DNA of 64,000 nucleotides, from contig JAATGJ010000018.1 of NCBI GenBank assembly GCA_015654695.1, positions 1 through 64,000 on the forward strand, read 5' to 3'. Source of the DNA: Chitinophagales bacterium. GTDB taxonomy: Bacteria > Bacteroidota > Bacteroidia > Chitinophagales > Chitinophagaceae. Both the position numbers and the translations under genes were made by a program. How positions within the stretch are numbered: position 1 is the first letter of the stretch; the number at the start of each line of letters is the position of its first letter. The notes below the pieces were generated by a model. That model was not told the origin of the DNA. It saw nothing but the letters and a program-made list of their open reading frames with translations, and searched no databases. Positions 60,605 through 64,000 of this stretch are shown here, one piece after another.

Positions 60605-61317
60605 CTACGGATATATTTGATTATAGTATGCTGTAAGACTAACAATAACCCGTTCCACATTTTTTTTATACCGTAACTTTAACCGGCTCCGGTATTGCTG
60701 TACTTCCTTCCGTTTATCTTCCAGCGCATTCAGCAAAGTCTTCAGTTTTTTAACCGGGTAATACCTGTTCTCTTTATAAATAAAAAAACATTCCTGGAAA
60801 GAAACTTTCTTTCCACTGCCATGCCATCTATTTTTTCTTCCAGTAATTTGATCCTTTTGGCATAGACAATCGCCCTGCCCTGTGTGAGGCGCTGGTAGAA
60901 CCCTTTTTTAATACCATTGTTTTCCTTCAGATATACAAAGGTTTGCCCCTGGAATGAAAATTCATTTACCCTTTCTCCAAATAATACTACTGCAACTCCA
61001 TTAGGATGCTTTACAGTTACTTCATCCTGGTATATGTCATACATAATTTGCACGTTACGATACCAGAAACCATCATAATAGACTGATCCCGTAAGCCAGT
61101 TTTTTGAAAGATAAAACGCATGATCCTGGATAGTAGCAGGATAGCCATAAAACTGCCGGCCATTGTAAAGAGAAGATAACGTCTCCTGCTGGCTGGAATA
61201 ATAGATATTTACCAGGCTGTCTTCCATTGCCTGCGAAGTCCTGTTCAATGAATCAAGTGCCTGTCCCGACGCATGTAGTGAAGAAAGGAAAAATAAAAAC
61301 CCTGCTAATTTTCGCAT
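60605..61317 (-). pseudogene. Secreted protein gene with a -1 frameshift near 60793
   Basis: The zero frame gives 191 residues and stops at 60742. From 60793 the -1 frame reads ECFFIYKENRYYPVKKLKTL and stays open for 62 codons to a TAG at 60605-60607, two bases before the TonB receptor ATG. The rejoined product would be about 237 residues with signal peptide (MRKLAGFLFFLSSLHASG). The shift is next to a run of seven T residues. A one-base deletion, sequencing error or programmed slippage could each explain it. Family not recognised. Confidence 0.75.
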
Positions 61318-61647
61318 GAAGCCATTCGTTATAGAATCTAAATATAATGAAAACAGGGCTTATGGAGATTTCAAAATAATTTAAAAGATATAATCACTAT
61401 GGAATAAAGGAAAATAAAAGTTCAGGATCATTGATATCCCGGTCTATAAAAAGCTTGAGCCTTTATTAAAGTAGATGCCTAAAACTGTCTTCAATGAAAA
61501 AGTTGCTCCGTCTTACAGATATCACATTAAAAATAAGTTGCTTATGTTTTCGCCATTCTACCTGATCTTCCTGCATATAAAATTTACAACTGGTGACAGT
61601 GACCCTGTCATGAGAAAGAACCAGATAAAGTAAAGTCACTTTTAATA
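61318..61647. other. Non-coding gap with a possible promoter for the upstream-oriented cassette
   Basis: 330 bp without a gene. TATATTTA at 61339-61346 on the minus strand is one base from the -7 consensus and lies 21 bp before the ATG at 61317. No -33 element at good spacing was found. Confidence 0.4.
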
Positions 61648-64000
61648 CTACTCATTCTTGTTTCCATACTCACTGATCAGCTCAGCTACCAATGCCGTCC
61701 ATCCTGTTTGATGGCTGGCACCAAGACCCTTCCCCGTGTTTCCATGAAAGTATTCATAGAATAATACAAGGTGTTCATTACCCGGCTGTTTATAAAACCA
61801 GCTATAATCACCATATAAACGACGATTCCCTTCCGCGTCCTTTTCAAATAAACTGATCACCCGCTTCGTCAATCCATCTGCTATTTGTGACAGGTTCATT
61901 TTATTGCCGGAACCTGTTGGGTATTCCACCAGTAATGTATCCCCATAAAACTCTCCGTATTTGCGGATAGACTGAATGATCAGGAAATTAATGGGCATCC
62001 ACACAGGGCCCCGCCAGTTCGAGTTGCCGCCAAACATATCTGAGGTAGAATCTCCGGGATCATACCTTATAGTATAGGTATTCCCTTCCACCACTACGGA
62101 ATACGGGTTTTTGTCATGATACTTTGACAAAGCCCTTATACCACCTTCTGACAAAAAACCTTCTTCATCCAGTAAGCGTTTCAGCAGGTTGATCAATCTT
62201 TCTTTAGGTACCAGTGATAATAATATTTCTTCGTCATTGCTTCTTTCTTCGTTGGGCCAGAATTTATTATTCTTCTTCCGGTAATTCTCAAACCATGTCA
62301 TCCGCTTTCTGAAATCCGTCAGGTGATCCATCGCTTTTTTGCTGATCGTGGACACAGCATATAATGAGGTAACACCTACCACTGACTGTATCCTGAGCGG
62401 TACCGGCTCCGCACCGGTAACGCATAATACATCATAAAAGAATTTATCCTCCTCGTTCCACAAACCGTGTTCATTCAGTGATTCTGCTATCAATACAAAG
62501 TGTTCGCAAAATTTAGTCACAGTATCTTCAAATGAACGGTCATGCATGGCGATCTCAATCGCTATATCCATCATGTCTAATGCATAGGTACCCATCCAGC
62601 TCGTACCATCAGCCTGCTCCAGTTGCATTTCACCGGGAAAATGAAAACTACGATTGAACACACCGATATTATCCAGGCCAAGAAAGCCTCCTTCAAAAAT
62701 GTTGTTGCCGTTTATATCCTTTCGGTTGATCCACCATGTAAAATTGATCAGCAGCTTATGAAATATTTTTTTCAGGAAATCAATATCACCTGTTCCTGTT
62801 TGTTTCTTTTCAATATTATATACCTGCATAGCCGCCCATGCCTGCACGGGGGGGTTCACATCGCTGAAGTTCCATTCATAAGAAGGCAACTGACCATCAG
62901 GTTTCATATACCATTCCCGCATTACCAGCAATAACTGGTGCTTGGCAAAAGTCGGATCTACCACCGCCATAGATATACACTGAAAAGCCAGGTCCCAGGC
63001 TGCATACCAGGGATACTCCCATTTGTCCGGCATTAAAACGATGTCCTGGTTCTTCAGGTGCTTCCAGTCATTATTACGCCCCGACATTTTTGAAAGACTA
63101 ACCGGCGTAATACCATCACTGGTGCTCAGCCATTCTTCCACATCAAAATGATAATATTGTTTGCTCCATAAAATACCCGCCAGCGCCTGCCGCTGTATTT
63201 GCGCCATCTCTTCGCTCATCCCTTTAGGCAAAATAGCTGAATAAAAATCATCCGCTTCCTGCTTGCGTACTTTGAATATATCCTTGAATGTATTGGGAAA
63301 TGGATGATCCACCCATTTATTATTGAGGCGGCAATAAATCGTTTTGGTAGCGCCGCCATTCACCTTCATCTTATATACAGGTGAGAATTTTGTTCCTGTT
63401 TTCTTTTTGGAAAGTTCAGCAACGTTCTTTCCGTTAATGATCGCATCATGAAAAGCATCTTTTACAAAGATCGTTTCATTGGGCACACCCGATATCACTT
63501 CTGTATTGGTCTCGTTTTCTGTAAAAAAACTTTTGTCCGGCGGCTGATAATAAAAATAATAATCACCCAGTCTTTCATGCTCGGCCCTTACTGTTGTTTT
63601 ATTCACATAACTGATCAGAGGCTTTTCCTTAAAGCTTCCCTGGTTCCAGCGGTTATAAAACCATAAAGCAGGCAGTACCGTGATCTCAGCGGCCCTCGTG
63701 TAGCGGTTGGTTATATCAATTTGTATAAATATATCCTGTGCACCCTGTTTGGCGTACGTGACCTTGACATCAAAATACTGGTTCTTTGTAAATACGCCTG
63801 TATCCAATATCTCATATTCAGGATCCAGTTTACCTCTTTTCTGATTTTCTTCTCTTAACTGGGTATAAGGAAAAGCCTGCTGGGGGTATTTGTACAAATA
63901 CTCCATGTAATAATGCGTGGGAAGATTGTCAAGATAATAGTATAACTCTTTTACATCCTCTCCATGATTTCCCTGCGGGTTACTGAGTCCGAATAATCTT
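61648..64000 (-). CDS. MGH1-like glycoside hydrolase (GH63-type), 5' end beyond window
   Basis: The frame is open to the right edge: upstream of the first ATG at 63904 it reads RLFGLSNPQGNHGEDVKELY and continues into YYYLDNLPTHYYMEYLYKYP, which belongs to the protein, so the true start is outside. About 784 residues are visible. The (alpha/alpha)6-barrel region has DKWEYPWYAAWDLAFQCISM, MREWYMKPDGQLPSYEWNFS, FEGGFLGLDNIGVFNRSF and NSNWRGPVWMPINFLIIQSI, typical of mannosylglycerate/glucosidase MGH1 proteins. Probably a cytoplasmic or periplasmic alpha-glucosidase-like enzyme. Confidence 0.9.
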   Translation of the reverse strand, partial: RLFGLSNPQGNHGEDVKELYYYLDNLPTHYYMEYLYKYPQQAFPYTQLREENQKRGKLDPEYEILDTGVFTKNQYFDVKVTYAKQGAQDIFIQIDITNRYTRAAEITVLPALWFYNRWNQGSFKEKPLISYVNKTTVRAEHERLGDYYFYYQPPDKSFFTENETNTEVISGVPNETIFVKDAFHDAIINGKNVAELSKKKTGTKFSPVYKMKVNGGATKTIYCRLNNKWVDHPFPNTFKDIFKVRKQEADDFYSAILPKGMSEEMAQIQRQALAGILWSKQYYHFDVEEWLSTSDGITPVSLSKMSGRNNDWKHLKNQDIVLMPDKWEYPWYAAWDLAFQCISMAVVDPTFAKHQLLLVMREWYMKPDGQLPSYEWNFSDVNPPVQAWAAMQVYNIEKKQTGTGDIDFLKKIFHKLLINFTWWINRKDINGNNIFEGGFLGLDNIGVFNRSFHFPGEMQLEQADGTSWMGTYALDMMDIAIEIAMHDRSFEDTVTKFCEHFVLIAESLNEHGLWNEEDKFFYDVLCVTGAEPVPLRIQSVVGVTSLYAVSTISKKAMDHLTDFRKRMTWFENYRKKNNKFWPNEERSNDEEILLSLVPKERLINLLKRLLDEEGFLSEGGIRALSKYHDKNPYSVVVEGNTYTIRYDPGDSTSDMFGGNSNWRGPVWMPINFLIIQSIRKYGEFYGDTLLVEYPTGSGNKMNLSQIADGLTKRVISLFEKDAEGNRRLYGDYSWFYKQPGNEHLVLFYEYFHGNTGKGLGASHQTGWTALVAELISEYGNKNE

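Noticed and set aside
57844-60660. TonB receptor start at 60660
   Set aside because: The extra N-terminal residues are the out-of-frame end of the upstream frameshifted gene, and the signal peptide begins at 60603.

Overview
The window reads as chromosome of a Bacteroidota species, most likely family Chitinophagaceae (inference). Support: A+T-rich DNA, SusC-style plug motifs, TonB receptor/DUF4249/MG2 cassette, WxcM-like sugar enzymes, Wzc-type kinase with a UpxY/NusG-like regulator, few Shine-Dalgarno sequences and many small palindromic intergenic repeats.

1-22977, minus strand: one surface-polysaccharide locus. It starts with a WbpD-like acetyltransferase and a NusG-like antiterminator, then Wza-like exporter and Wzc-like tyrosine kinase. 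Sugar-nucleotide genes follow: wbpP-like epimerase, rmlB, rmlA, gmd, an rmd-like reductase and an fdtA/fdtA2/fdtC/fdtB set for a dTDP-3-acetamido-3,6-dideoxyhexose. The tail holds a Wzx flippase, glycosyltransferases, methyltransferases and a membrane protein cut by the left edge.

23122-27548: an HGSNAT/DUF5009-type membrane acyltransferase, a lysine-rich 62-aa protein, a secreted protein, an XRE-type regulator and a small conserved-looking protein.

27752-36594, all minus strand: the most unusual region. In transcription order it holds four tiny ORFs with hairpin terminators, 19 closely packed tRNA genes with 19 different anticodons, a YkuK-type RNase H-like gene 23 bp after the last tRNA, four degenerate tRNA-like units, a slipin (SPFH) gene, a secreted unknown protein and an RtcB RNA ligase. 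I propose an RNA-repair/tRNA-reserve locus; the co-orientation and content are seen, the function is inferred. Several tRNAs are abnormal, and two neighbouring pairs of degenerate units pair 3' end to next 5' end as in permuted tRNAs.

36648-49118: a VIT/VWA/TonB-plug/TPR fusion, META protein, SWIM-SNF2 helicase, a DUF5131/TcmP pair, a PA0069-family radical SAM protein lacking one cluster cysteine, a GxxExxY protein and a 2H phosphoesterase.

49233-64000: a umuD-umuC pair split by a REP-associated transposase, with UmuD missing both catalytic residues; DUF72 protein; sulfatase; TonB receptor/DUF4249/MG2 cassette preceded by a frameshifted gene; and a GH63-like glycosidase cut by the right edge. 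I saw no rRNA and no CRISPR array.
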